Shown here: positions 1 to 7,086 of the stretch, piece after piece | How the letters are laid out: each line of letters opens with the position of its first letter | How positions within the stretch are numbered: position 1 is the stretch's first letter | Assembly (NCBI GenBank): GCA_009602735.1 | Contig: WELA01003747.1 | Coordinates: forward strand, 329,799-351,105 | Origin: Mesotaenium endlicherianum | Lineage: Eukaryota > Streptophyta > Zygnematophyceae > Zygnematales > Mesotaeniaceae | Reading direction: 5' to 3' | Length of the DNA stretch: 21,307 bases | Notes under the pieces: model-generated | Told to the model about the DNA's origin: nothing | Seen by the model: the letters and a program-made list of their open reading frames with translations, nothing else | Database searches by the model: none | Position numbers and translations under genes: made by a program

Positions 1-126
1 CTTGGACCAGCCCCAAGTCTCTCTACTAGAAGCCCGGAGACTTTAGGGAGGCAGCCTGCCACCATCAAGAAGCAGCAGAAGACCCCTAGGAGGCAGCCTG
101 CAAGAACCACAAAGAGGAAAAAATGA
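1..126 (+). CDS. C-terminal tail of an unknown element protein (5' partial)
   Basis: A frame is open from the window edge to a TGA at 124-126, giving 41 residues. It is rich in Lys, Arg, Gln and Pro. A 13-base direct repeat (47-59 and 89-101), 42 bp or 14 codons apart, encodes RQPA twice. The end, KTPRRQPARTTKRKK, is strongly basic and could be a nuclear-localisation tail, as some plant retroelement polyproteins carry. It lies upstream of a polypurine tract and LTR in the same orientation, so it may be the end of the polyprotein of the family 2 element. No catalytic domain is in view, so the family cannot be named, and a chance open frame is possible. Confidence 0.3.
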   Translation, partial: LGPAPSLSTRSPETLGRQPATIKKQQKTPRRQPARTTKRKK

Positions 127-885
127 CATTAGACACTTTTCTCTTCTTGCAGTTTCTGGACAGAAAACTAAAACTGCTACTGGCGATAGGTCTCTTCATA
201 ATAAATTCTGAAAACTTACCTGGCTGTAGTCCATGAGTAGCCGGTCATTTGAAGTCCAAGTTTGCTTAATTTGGAGCACTGGTGAGAGAGATATGATGCT
301 CTAAGTAGAAGGGGGTCAGGCTGCTGGCATTGTTAGGACAGAATATGCCTTCTGACATTGTGCCTTCCCCTGAACTTGGAATGCTCTGAAACTCAAGACT
401 CTGGTAGAACATCTTACAGCGCCCAGTTTGAGACTTAGTTTGCAGAATTTGGAGAAGTATAGAAGGACTTATGATTTTCAGAAGTTTCTGCACAGATTTG
501 GGGGAGTGCCTAGTCTCTCAGCTCTCAACGACACTCCAGAAATGAGAATGCTCTCAAATTTGGTGACCCGGTAGAATTCTCCGACGCGGTCCGTCTGGCA
601 CTCGAATTTTCAGATTTAGAGCAGTTCTAAGGCCGCTATGAATTTTTGAGTTCGTGGCAGATTCTAAGCCAACTTGTACAATTTTCTTTATCATTTGGGA
701 GTAGGCTAGCCAATAAGGTCACACCACCTACGACCTTGCCTAGTCTACCTTACATGTGTAGCACCTGACTTGGCGCCTTCAACTAGTCCTCTTCACATGT
801 GTGGCATCTGACTTGAAACTGTTGACTAGTTTGCTCCACATGTGTAAGACCTGACTTGACGCGCCGAGACGTCGCTTTTTCTATC
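127..885 (+). other. Non-coding 3' interior of the family 2 LTR element
   Basis: About 760 bp lie between the stop at 124-126 and the G-run before the LTR. I see no convincing gene. The short open frames on either strand show no family motif. The only clear structure is the 43-bp tandem repeat near the right end. A long non-coding stretch between coding end and 3' LTR is not unusual in plant LTR elements. Confidence 0.45.
752..865 (+). repeat. 43-bp tandem repeat, about 2.7 copies
   Basis: Units start at 752, 795 and 838, each opening with ACATGTGT and followed by a form of gcacctgacttgg. Copies one and two are full length and also share an aactagt/gactagt block; the third is partial, and a degenerate part-unit may precede 752. 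Each unit carries the palindrome ACATGT, mostly inside CACATGTG. The array ends about 20 bp before the polypurine tract of the LTR element. Confidence 0.75.
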
Positions 886-895
886 GGGGGGGTGA
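886..895 (+). other. Candidate polypurine tract of family 2 element
   Basis: A run of seven G followed by TGA directly abuts the TG of the LTR at 896. LTR retrotransposons prime plus-strand synthesis from such a purine run immediately 5' of the 3' LTR, so this marks the following LTR as the 3' one. Confidence 0.6.
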
Positions 896-1148
896 TGTAG
901 TGATTTGAGTTATTATATATTAGTATGCATATATTTTAATGTTTTCAAATATATTTGGAGTAGTATTGTGTGGAGTCAAGTGTGAATAGGTACTCTAGTA
1001 ACTTGGTTCATGTCCTTTGAACCTTCCAAGGCATTTTCGAAGTTAGAGGAAAGACCTAGAAGAACTCCATGTGGCAAAAGTCAGATGTGCCATTTTTAGG
1101 TCAAAAGGACATGTGTACATTATTCTAGAAAGAGGTGGCAAGTTTTGG

Positions 1149-1171
1149 GATGTGTTGGGTGCCAACACATC
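1149..1171 (+). promoter_or_regulatory. Perfect 10-bp hairpin upstream of the TATA box
   Basis: GATGTGTTGG and CCAACACATC flank a 3-base GTG loop, about 37 bp before the TATA box. The identical structure is at 15900-15922 in the second LTR copy. It may be a dyad binding site for a transcription factor; an RNA role is less likely because it lies upstream of the TATA box. Confidence 0.5.
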
Positions 1172-1207
1172 AACATACACCTTCCTAGAAATTACTTATG
1201 TAGCAAG

Positions 1208-1215
1208 TATATAAA
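1208..1215 (+). promoter_or_regulatory. TATA box of family 2 LTR
   Basis: TATATAAA lies about 310 bp into the LTR and is repeated unchanged at 15959-15966 in the second copy. This is the usual position and form of the U3 promoter of plant LTR retrotransposons. Transcription would start about 25-30 bp downstream. Confidence 0.65.
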
Positions 1216-1416
1216 CAAGAGCTAGAACATAGAAAGACATTCCAGAATCACTCTTGTACTTGCCAAAATCCAGAAATATATTAACTTTCAAGAAGCCATC
1301 TCTCTTTGTAGAAGCTACCACTTGTGTTCAAAGATCCTTGTCTTGAATAGATAAAGTATTCTGTTTTACTAAGTACTTTATCTATCTGTTTCACTACAGT
1401 AAATCACGGTATCGGA

Positions 1417-1417
1417 N
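1417..1417. other. Ambiguous base, probable collapsed assembly join
   Basis: The single N is preceded by AAATCACGGTATCGGA and followed by AATCACCGTACGG. The two sides look like two readings of the same RT segment (element B has AAATCACCTTACGG at the matching place). This looks like an unresolved contig join rather than one unknown base, so the real distance between 1416 and 1418 may differ. Confidence 0.6.
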
Positions 1418-1419
1418 AA

Positions 1420-4173
1420 TCACCGTACGGCGCACCTATCCTATTTGTTAAGAAAAAGGATGGCAGTATGCGGATGTGTGTGGATTACAGAGCCCTAAAC
1501 AAAATTACAGTAAAGAACAAGTATGCTTTACCCAGAATCGAGGACTTGCTTGATACCCTGTCTGCCGCTAAGGTGTTCAGTAAGATAGATTCCAAGAGTG
1601 GTTATCATCAAATCAGAATTGCTGAGGGGGATGAACACAAGACTGCTTTCCGCACACGTTATGGACACTATGAGTTCAACGTGATGCCATTTGGACTGAC
1701 TAATGCTCCTGCTACCTTTATGGGTGCTATGAATGACATTTTCAGACCTTATTTGGATAAGTTTGTGCAAGTTTTCCTGGATGATATTTTAATTTTCTCT
1801 AAAGATGAAGCTCAGCACACTGAACACTTAAAGAAAGTGCTGGACACTCTGCGGAAAAATCACTTGTATGCTAAAATGAGCAAGTGTGATTTCTTTAAGG
1901 AAAGTATTGAATTCTTAGGCCACGTTGTCAGTAAAGAGGGCATCAGTGTGGATCCTAAGAAAGTCCAGACCATAAGGGACTGGCCAGTACCACAGTCTGT
2001 CTCTGAAGTTAGATCCTTCCTCGGGTTGGCTAACTACTATAGGAGATTTATTGAGAATTATTCCACAAAGGCCAGTAAACTGACTGACCTTACTAAGAAA
2101 GACATCGGGTATGTGTGGGGGGAAGAGCAGCAGGCTGCCTTCCAGACCCTTAAAGATGCCCTTTGTTCTGCCCCAGTGCTAGCCGTGTATGACCCCAGCA
2201 AACCGGTGCAGGTGGTTACTGATGCCTCTGATTTTGCCATGGGTGCTATTTTGTTGCAGCCTGCTGACAAAACCACAAAGGATGGTAAGGTACGGCAGGA
2301 GTGGCATCCTGTGTTGTATGAGTCTATGAAATTTAATCCAGCGGAGATTAATTACTCAGTGCATGATAAAGAGCTGCTAGCTATCATTCATGTACTCAAA
2401 CAGTGGAGAGCATACTTACATGGTAAAGCTTTTAAGGTGATTACAGATCATCTAGCTCTGACCCACTTTCAGAAGAAGTCCAAGCTGTCGAGGAGGGAGA
2501 ACCGCTGGAGCCAGATGCTGGAGCAGTTCCAAGTCCAGATCGACTACAAACCAGGGAAGTTGAATCCTGCTGATGCACTCTCTAGAAGACCTGACTTGCA
2601 AGAAAGGAACTTTAGTCAGCATGCTGTAGATAAAGTCCTGTGTGCACTCACTTCACTAAAGGTGAAAAAGTCCTTCCTTGAACAACTTAGGAAAGCCTAC
2701 CTTTCTGACCCAACATTTGAGCCCAGCCCCACTACTGGTATGTGTCGTGCTACCGCACTCGGGTATAAGCTCAAGGGAGGGGTCTGGGTGACTGAAACCA
2801 CTTCAGGCAGGCTGAAGCTGGTCATTCCTAATAATTTGGAAATAAGGTCTCTCTTACTGAGTCAAGCTCATGACAGTCTCCTGGGTGGACATTTGGGGCA
2901 GGCCAAAACTGTTGGCAAACTGGCAAAACATTATCATTGGGAGGGGTTACCCCGGGAGGTCTTGAAATATGTCAAGTCCTGTGACCAGTGTCAGAGAAAT
3001 AAGTCTCGGCACACACCACCCGGAGGTCTCTTGCAACCGCTACCCATCCCAGCGGGACGCTGGGAAACTATATCCATGGACTGGGTGGTCTCACTACCAA
3101 GAACTGCCAACGGGCATGATTCAATACTGGTAGTCGTGGATAAACTGACAAAAATGGTCATTTTTATCCCCACAACTGTCAAAGTGACTGCACTCGAAAC
3201 AGCGAGACAGTTTTACAACCATGTAGTATGCCAACATGGGCTCCCTTCTAATATCATCTCAGACAGAGACTCAAAATTCACCTCTAAGTTCTGGAGAGCT
3301 TTAATGGGGTTAATGGGAGTCAAACAGCTGCTCAGCACAGCAAACCACCCTCAGACTGATGGGCAGACTGAAAGAACTAACCGAGTTCTGCAGGAGGTGC
3401 TGAGAGCATATATTAACCAAAAACAAGATAATTGGGATGACCTGTTGCCTCAAATTCAGTTTGCGGTCAACAGTGCGGTGCACGCGTCAACGGGCAAAAC
3501 TCCTTTTGAACTCAGCCTGGGTAGAGTCCCTAAGTCTCCTCTAGATGTGCTAGGGGAATCTTTAACTCACCCTGAAGGGATTGACAACCCGGTCTCCCTC
3601 CAGTTAACTCAGGAGTTTGCTGACACCCTGTCAGAAGTCCAACGAAACTTGCACACGGCCCAAGAAAACCAACAAAAATACGCTAATCAACACCGTCGGG
3701 AACTGACATTTTCCAAGGGGGATTTAGTCAAACTGCATTCTCAGCACCTGTACCTCCCTGGTGTGGTCAAGAAAAAGCTTGGCCCTGTCTGGGTCGGTCC
3801 ATATTCGGTGGTCCGTCGTGTCGGTCAGAATGCTTACAAACTGAACATGTCAGCTGAATACAAGGGGCACCCGGTCTTTAATGTCTCCTTCCTGGAACCG
3901 TACATCAAAGGTGATACACTGTTCACAGGTCGGTTCCCTGTCCAACCGGGACCGGTCCCCGCTGTCCGGGACGGCGACCCTGAGGAATATGAGGTCGATG
4001 AGATTTTAGACGCTCGCTCGGTCCGTCGATCGTCTAAATATGTCATGAAATACCTCATTCGATGGAAGGGTTACGATGCCTCTGGGGACACTTGGGAGTT
4101 TAAGGACCACTTGACCAATGCCAAAGGGGCGTTGACACGGTTCCACCTTCGGGCCGCTGGAGTCCCTCCATAA
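1420..4173 (+). CDS. pol: Ty3/gypsy chromovirus Pol: RT-RNase H-integrase-chromodomain (5' partial)
   Basis: The frame is open from the N to the TAA at 4171-4173. Residues are counted from the internal Met at 1468; 16 further in-frame residues precede it. RT comes first, with D41 in FSKID and the active site FLDD at 103-106. [12 protein letters not shown] has Ser where Leu is usual and where element B has Leu. RNase H follows with D252, E302, D327 and D369. Integrase has zinc-finger ligands H468, H475, C505 and C508, and DD35E residues D538, D599 and E635. The C-terminal chromodomain (about 840-890) keeps the aromatic cage Y841, W866 and Y869. Such proteins copy element RNA and integrate the cDNA; chromodomains of this kind can steer integration to methylated histone H3K9. 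The 5' end of RT, protease and gag are missing because another element is nested at this point. The domain calls are secure. Confidence 0.95.
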   Translation, partial: SPYGAPILFVKKKDGSMRMCVDYRALNKITVKNKYALPRIEDLLDTLSAAKVFSKIDSKSGYHQIRIAEGDEHKTAFRTRYGHYEFNVMPFGLTNAPATFMGAMNDIFRPYLDKFVQVFLDDILIFSKDEAQHTEHLKKVLDTLRKNHLYAKMSKCDFFKESIEFLGHVVSKEGISVDPKKVQTIRDWPVPQSVSEVRSFLGLANYYRRFIENYSTKASKLTDLTKKDIGYVWGEEQQAAFQTLKDALCSAPVLAVYDPSKPVQVVTDASDFAMGAILLQPADKTTKDGKVRQEWHPVLYESMKFNPAEINYSVHDKELLAIIHVLKQWRAYLHGKAFKVITDHLALTHFQKKSKLSRRENRWSQMLEQFQVQIDYKPGKLNPADALSRRPDLQERNFSQHAVDKVLCALTSLKVKKSFLEQLRKAYLSDPTFEPSPTTGMCRATALGYKLKGGVWVTETTSGRLKLVIPNNLEIRSLLLSQAHDSLLGGHLGQAKTVGKLAKHYHWEGLPREVLKYVKSCDQCQRNKSRHTPPGGLLQPLPIPAGRWETISMDWVVSLPRTANGHDSILVVVDKLTKMVIFIPTTVKVTALETARQFYNHVVCQHGLPSNIISDRDSKFTSKFWRALMGLMGVKQLLSTANHPQTDGQTERTNRVLQEVLRAYINQKQDNWDDLLPQIQFAVNSAVHASTGKTPFELSLGRVPKSPLDVLGESLTHPEGIDNPVSLQLTQEFADTLSEVQRNLHTAQENQQKYANQHRRELTFSKGDLVKLHSQHLYLPGVVKKKLGPVWVGPYSVVRRVGQNAYKLNMSAEYKGHPVFNVSFLEPYIKGDTLFTGRFPVQPGPVPAVRDGDPEEYEVDEILDARSVRRSSKYVMKYLIRWKGYDASGDTWEFKDHLTNAKGALTRFHLRAAGVPP

Positions 4174-4431
4174 CTGTCATTTCAGTTGACACGGGAAGGT
4201 GACAGGCGGTCCTGTCTCCATTTAAGTTGGAGGGGAAAATATATGACAGTTAGTGAGCGAGAGCGATAAAAACACACTCATACGTTTATGTGTAGCGCAT
4301 CGCAACTACGTCAACTTTTAGCAATCATCCTGTAAGGTAAACAGCAGCGAAGCCACTATACTAAATACTAACATACTTCCTGCAATCCCTATGACAAAGG
4401 TCCATATCCTACTAACTTGTGCCCTGGTTAC
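4174..4431 (+). other. Spacer between pol and the extra ORF, with internal polypurine tract
   Basis: No gene fits here. After the pol stop come AAGGTGACAGGC (4196-4207) and TTAAGTTGGAGGG (4222-4234) followed by GAAAA. Both motifs recur after the extra-ORF stop, at 6116-6127 and 6215-6227. The rest contains ACTTTTAG just before CAATCATCCTG and TTACATGTGCAG just before GATGG. Either could be a splice acceptor for a subgenomic mRNA, but neither is proved. Confidence 0.6.
4222..4239 (+). other. Internal polypurine-tract-like sequence (PPT1)
   Basis: TTAAGTTGGAGGGGAAAA has the 13-base core TTAAGTTGGAGGG of the true tract next to the 3' LTR at 6215-6227. Element B has the same sequence at 14140-14157. 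It could act as a central polypurine tract or be the relic of an older element end. Confidence 0.55.
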
Positions 4432-6117
4432 ATGTGCAGGATGGCGCCCACCACACAAAAGGAGGACAGAAAGCGCAAGGCAGAAGAAGCCAGGAGGACA
4501 ATGGAGCAATACCAGAAGGAGCTGGCGGCGACGTCCCTCACCAGGAGAGAACAAGAAAGGGTCCGCAAACAACAAGAGGCGGCAGAAGAGGCACAGAGGA
4601 AGAAGGATCAGGAAGCGGAAAACCTCAGGAAGGCTGAGGAGGAGAGACAGAAGAAACAGCAAGAAGAAGCGGCAGCGGCAGAAGAGGAGAAAAGAAAAAA
4701 GATTGAAGCGGACAGACAGAAGAGCTTGGCCACTTACAGGTATACTGTGGTGGGTGGCCAAAACTTCGATAACCTGAAGGAAGCATTGCTGGCAGCCCAG
4801 GAGATCAACAGGCTGGAACAGACAACACTGCTACAGAAGGAAGGAGCTACAGCACTGGACAGGTACATCGAGACACACACCGGCGTGGTCCTTTACGAAG
4901 ATTATGCTAAGATGGTGGGCTATACAGCAGAGCAGGCCCGGTATCTCGCAGATGATTCAGAGGACAAGCCGGTCCCCATACCGGGAATAGTGGGAGATCA
5001 GAGACTCATCCGGATGGTGAGCATGCGGCCCGATAGCTTTAAGGATACGGTATTCTACCTCACACTCCTGCCAGCTTACAATGAAGTTGAGAGAAGGAGC
5101 TGGGAGTACTTGGCCAGGGAAGCAGGACAGCAGATGTTCTCTCCCCACTGGTTCCCGTGTAAACTGAGGAAGGCTGAGCACGGACCCCAGTACTACCAGC
5201 AGCCAACAGACTGGAGGTGGATGACCGTCACAAATAAGAAGCAGGAGTGTGACCGAGCCCAACCGGATGACTTCCACTATGGCCTAGACGGCTATCTCAT
5301 CCTACCACCTCACATTGCCCCTTGGGACCCCAGGCTGAATGGATGCCTGAGCAATATGAATGCAGAGACCAAGGAACATAGGAGGAGGGGAAGAGACTAC
5401 TTCTCTAAGGGAAAGCATGCCTTTGTCAAATGGGCAAAGAATGCAGGCCGGATAGATATCAGTAGGCTGAAGGCCAAGCAACCTCCAGCGCGCCCTAAGA
5501 AAGGGAGGTCGGTAGACTACTCCATGTCTACTAGGGAGCAGGACGACTTAGTGGACGAGACCCCTACTCTCTCCGAGGAGGAGGATGAGGAGGCTGAGGA
5601 AGAAGAACAGGGCAGAGGAGAAGCATCAGCAGCAGGTACTCAGGATACCCAGGGACAGGTAGGGGCGCTTCTTAAAGAACCACGATCAGGTGTTTGGAAT
5701 GTGATCCCCGTTATGGCGACAACTGGACCCCGCGCTCGCTCCCCCAGCCCACCTGCCCAAGCAGGGGAAGAAGCTGATCTGACTGTATTGGGCAGCAGAC
5801 ACAGGCAGAAATCCCCAGAGGACACAGGTACCAGAAGAGGGACACGCGGGTGGGCCAGAGGTATGCCAGCCTCCCCCTCCGCTCAGGGGCATGTACCTCT
5901 AGCCAATGTTTTTCAGCATCCTACTGGAATGCCTGTCTATGTGGGGATCAACACCCAAGTGGTTGAAGAGCAGGCTACCATCCTTCGTTCTCCTCGAGGT
6001 CCAACTTTAGAGCAAACAGGGTTCTTTAGAAGGCCAGCTGACAGACCTAGAGGATTGTCCGGATCTAGGTCCAGATCTCCTTCTCCTGATCCTGAAGCCC
6101 CAGGAACAACCCCTTAA
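4432..6117 (+). CDS. Extra ORF (aORF) of the chromovirus, intact copy A, unknown function
   Basis: The frame encodes 561 residues from the ATG at 4432; a second in-frame ATG at 4441 has a similar claim. I do not recognise the family. Residues about 10-97 are a charged Lys/Glu/Arg/Gln-rich coiled coil. Residues 100-345 look globular, with many Trp and Tyr (for example SWEYLAREAG and DWRWMTV). A basic stretch (316-362, EHRRRGRDYF to RPKKGRS) is followed by an acidic run (381-393). The tail, about 394-561, is rich in Pro, Ser, Gly and Arg and ends RSRSPSPDPEAPGTTP. There is no transmembrane segment or signal peptide in this frame, so it is unlikely to be an envelope protein. It sits between pol and the 3' LTR in the sense direction, and homologous copies occur at 7685, 14519 and 17970. 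Nucleic-acid or chromatin binding is a guess from the basic and acidic regions. Confidence 0.8.
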   Translation: MCRMAPTTQKEDRKRKAEEARRTMEQYQKELAATSLTRREQERVRKQQEAAEEAQRKKDQEAENLRKAEEERQKKQQEEAAAAEEEKRKKIEADRQKSLATYRYTVVGGQNFDNLKEALLAAQEINRLEQTTLLQKEGATALDRYIETHTGVVLYEDYAKMVGYTAEQARYLADDSEDKPVPIPGIVGDQRLIRMVSMRPDSFKDTVFYLTLLPAYNEVERRSWEYLAREAGQQMFSPHWFPCKLRKAEHGPQYYQQPTDWRWMTVTNKKQECDRAQPDDFHYGLDGYLILPPHIAPWDPRLNGCLSNMNAETKEHRRRGRDYFSKGKHAFVKWAKNAGRIDISRLKAKQPPARPKKGRSVDYSMSTREQDDLVDETPTLSEEEDEEAEEEEQGRGEASAAGTQDTQGQVGALLKEPRSGVWNVIPVMATTGPRARSPSPPAQAGEEADLTVLGSRHRQKSPEDTGTRRGTRGWARGMPASPSAQGHVPLANVFQHPTGMPVYVGINTQVVEEQATILRSPRGPTLEQTGFFRRPADRPRGLSGSRSRSPSPDPEAPGTTP

Positions 6118-6229
6118 GGTGACAGGCTGAAAAGGCAGTCAGTAGGGGAGGCTGGTCAGGGTCAGTTTCTTTTGTTAAGGCTTTGCAGTATAATGTTGTC
6201 GAGGTGACAACAAGTTAAGTTGGAGGGAT
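6118..6229 (+). other. 3' untranslated region and polypurine tract (PPT2) of element A
   Basis: The 112 bp between the aORF stop and the LTR contain AAGGTGACAGGC at the stop and TTAAGTTGGAGGG at 6215-6227, ending two bases before the TG of the LTR. Equivalent tracts precede the LTRs at 16821 and 18391. This is the expected plus-strand primer site. Confidence 0.75.
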
Positions 6230-6296
6230 TGTAATGAATCAGTATATTAGAGGATATGATAGTCATTTAAATATAATAGTTAATTAGGTTCACGCT

Positions 6297-6375
6297 GCTG
6301 AACTTTAGTTAGTAGCCAGTTTGCTGGACTTTAGTTAATAGTCAGTCTGCTGTACTTTACATAATTATCAGTTTA
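6297..6375 (+). repeat. Three 26-bp U3 repeats
   Basis: Units start at 6297, 6323 and 6349, each reading GCTG(a/g/t)ACTTTA followed by an AT-rich part and CAGT. The LTRs at 16821 and 18391 have only two units. Such repeats in U3 often act as enhancers. Confidence 0.65.
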
Positions 6376-6407
6376 ATGACTCAGCCGGAAGCAGCAGGCT
6401 GAAGTCC

Positions 6408-6414
6408 ATATAAG
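6408..6414 (+). promoter_or_regulatory. TATA box of chromovirus LTR
   Basis: ATATAAG lies just before the first dyad. At the same place the LTRs at 16821 and 18391 read ACTTAAG and ACTTAGG, so only this LTR keeps a recognisable TATA box. Confidence 0.5.
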
Positions 6415-6450
6415 TCAGCTTGCTGACCCATTCTTTGTCAGCCAGCTGAC
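6414..6450 (+). promoter_or_regulatory. Twin palindromes GTCAGC-N2-GCTGAC
   Basis: Perfect dyads lie at 6414-6427 (TT spacer) and 6437-6450 (CA spacer), centres 23 bp apart. They follow the TATA box directly and are retained in the other LTRs at 16972-17008 and 18799-18835, where the second dyad has one changed base. They may bind a dimeric factor or form hairpins at the 5' end of the transcript. Confidence 0.55.
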
Positions 6451-6975
6451 TTTCGTACTCGGTAGTAGCGAACTGCCTTGACATACACCTAAGCACGATA
6501 TGCTAGATGAATGGCCAAATGACATCCCCATGATGGATGGCTATTCGGGATGATGGGAGATGGCGGTGGATTTGGTTAACCGAGGTCCTACCAACGTGGT
6601 TAACTCCCGGGTAGGCGGTGCCATCGCACTGACCGTTGAACAGTAATCTCATTCCATATACATACGCTAGGCATTGCTCTCGAGTTCGGCATTCGGAAAC
6701 GAGGCCAACTCTCTTGTACAGCTTACTGAGAGAGATCTGAATCCAAGGCGAGAAGCCATTGATACGCACTGTCTTCTAACCTTGCTTATGTATGAGTTTA
6801 CTGATTTGCATTATTGATGCTAGTTTACTCTCATTTGACTGACGAGTATTATTCACTGCTAGTGTGTTGTCCTCTGCCGTTAAACCAGTTAACGGAAAAT
6901 ACCATAAAGATTACTTGCTGATATAAAGATCTTTATTAATTGTTAATCGCCTATTTGGTAAGTCGATTCATTTCA

Positions 6976-7086
6976 ATTACCCTGTAAGGTAAACGGAAAC
7001 AAATCTACCATAATAATACAAACTTGCTTCTCTTCTTCCAACTCCTGTGACAAAGATCGCGATTCTACTAGCTTGTGCCCGGGTTA
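6976..7086 (+). other. Orphan aORF leader fragment
   Basis: This 111-bp piece matches the sequence just upstream of the aORF (compare 7573-7683, and more distantly 4325-4430). It begins exactly after the terminal CA of the LTR and stops just before the aORF ATG, so no coding sequence follows. Confidence 0.75.

Larger units (their letters stand above)
896..1398 (+). mobile_element. LTR of family 2 (503 bp), probably the 3' LTR
   Basis: The repeat starts TGTAGTG and ends CACTACA, a perfect 7-bp inverted terminus of the TG...CA type. The same sequence recurs at 15647-16150 with about twenty differences by eye plus a one-base indel, which fixes both boundaries. It holds a TATA box at 1208-1215, a perfect 10-bp hairpin at 1149-1171, and a perfect 12-bp inverted repeat (1347-1358 and 1374-1385) near the 3' end. 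A G-run precedes it. The bases after it (1399-1416) resemble the chromovirus RT sequence that resumes after the N, so the element appears to be inserted in that gene. Copia or gypsy membership cannot be decided, since no coding domain of its own is visible. Confidence 0.88.
1399..6975 (+). mobile_element. Chromovirus element A (Ty3/gypsy), 5' truncated
   Basis: Gene order is RT (partial), RNase H, integrase and chromodomain, then spacer, extra ORF, polypurine tract and LTR. Gag, protease and the front of RT lie left of the nested family 2 element or are lost. Both genes in view are open, unlike their counterparts in element B. The 3' LTR runs TGTAATGAA...TTCATTTCA. Confidence 0.85.
6230..6975 (+). 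mobile_element. 3' LTR of element A (746 bp), most complete LTR of the family
   Basis: It starts TGTAATGAA and ends TTCATTTCA, matching inverted termini with one mismatch. Boundaries are supported by the purine tract before it and by copies at 16821-17513 and 18391-19257. U3 holds three 26-bp repeats (6297-6375), a TATA box (6408-6414) and two GTCAGC-N2-GCTGAC dyads. An open antisense frame covers 6503-6769. Near the 3' end, TTTGGTAAGT resembles a splice donor. Confidence 0.9.

Noticed and set aside
266..493. Minus-strand 75-codon frame in the family 2 interior
   Set aside because: No motif, no conserved partner in the window, and a length expected by chance.
752..865. CRISPR-like array
   Set aside because: The 43-bp units are direct tandem repeats without unique spacers, in a eukaryotic retroelement.
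1399..1417. Primer-binding site after the family 2 LTR (GGTATCGGA resembles the tRNA-Met site in eight of ten bases)
   Set aside because: The same bases match the chromovirus RT target better (about 13 of 15), and the LTR is preceded by a G-run, which marks a 3' LTR. Not fully excluded because of the nearby N.
2058..4058. Several short minus-strand frames inside pol A and their counterparts in pol B
   Set aside because: They are shadows of the conserved Pol frame and contain no recognisable domain.
4318..4761. Minus-strand frame with long Leu/Phe-rich runs resembling a membrane protein, also at 7574-8014 and 14456-14848
   Set aside because: It is the complement of the Lys/Glu-rich coiled-coil codons of the aORF, which read as Leu/Phe/Ser on the other strand. 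It diverges with the aORF and has no independent support.
4432..6117. Envelope protein identity for the extra ORF because of its position after pol
   Set aside because: There is no transmembrane helix, in-frame signal peptide or cysteine-rich ectodomain; the sequence is charged coiled coil plus a disordered tail.
6970..6990. LTR-leader junction as a reverse-transcribed splice product
   Set aside because: No GT at the LTR-side break and no clean AG at the leader side fit the observed join, and the good donor TTTGGTAAGT just upstream is retained unspliced.
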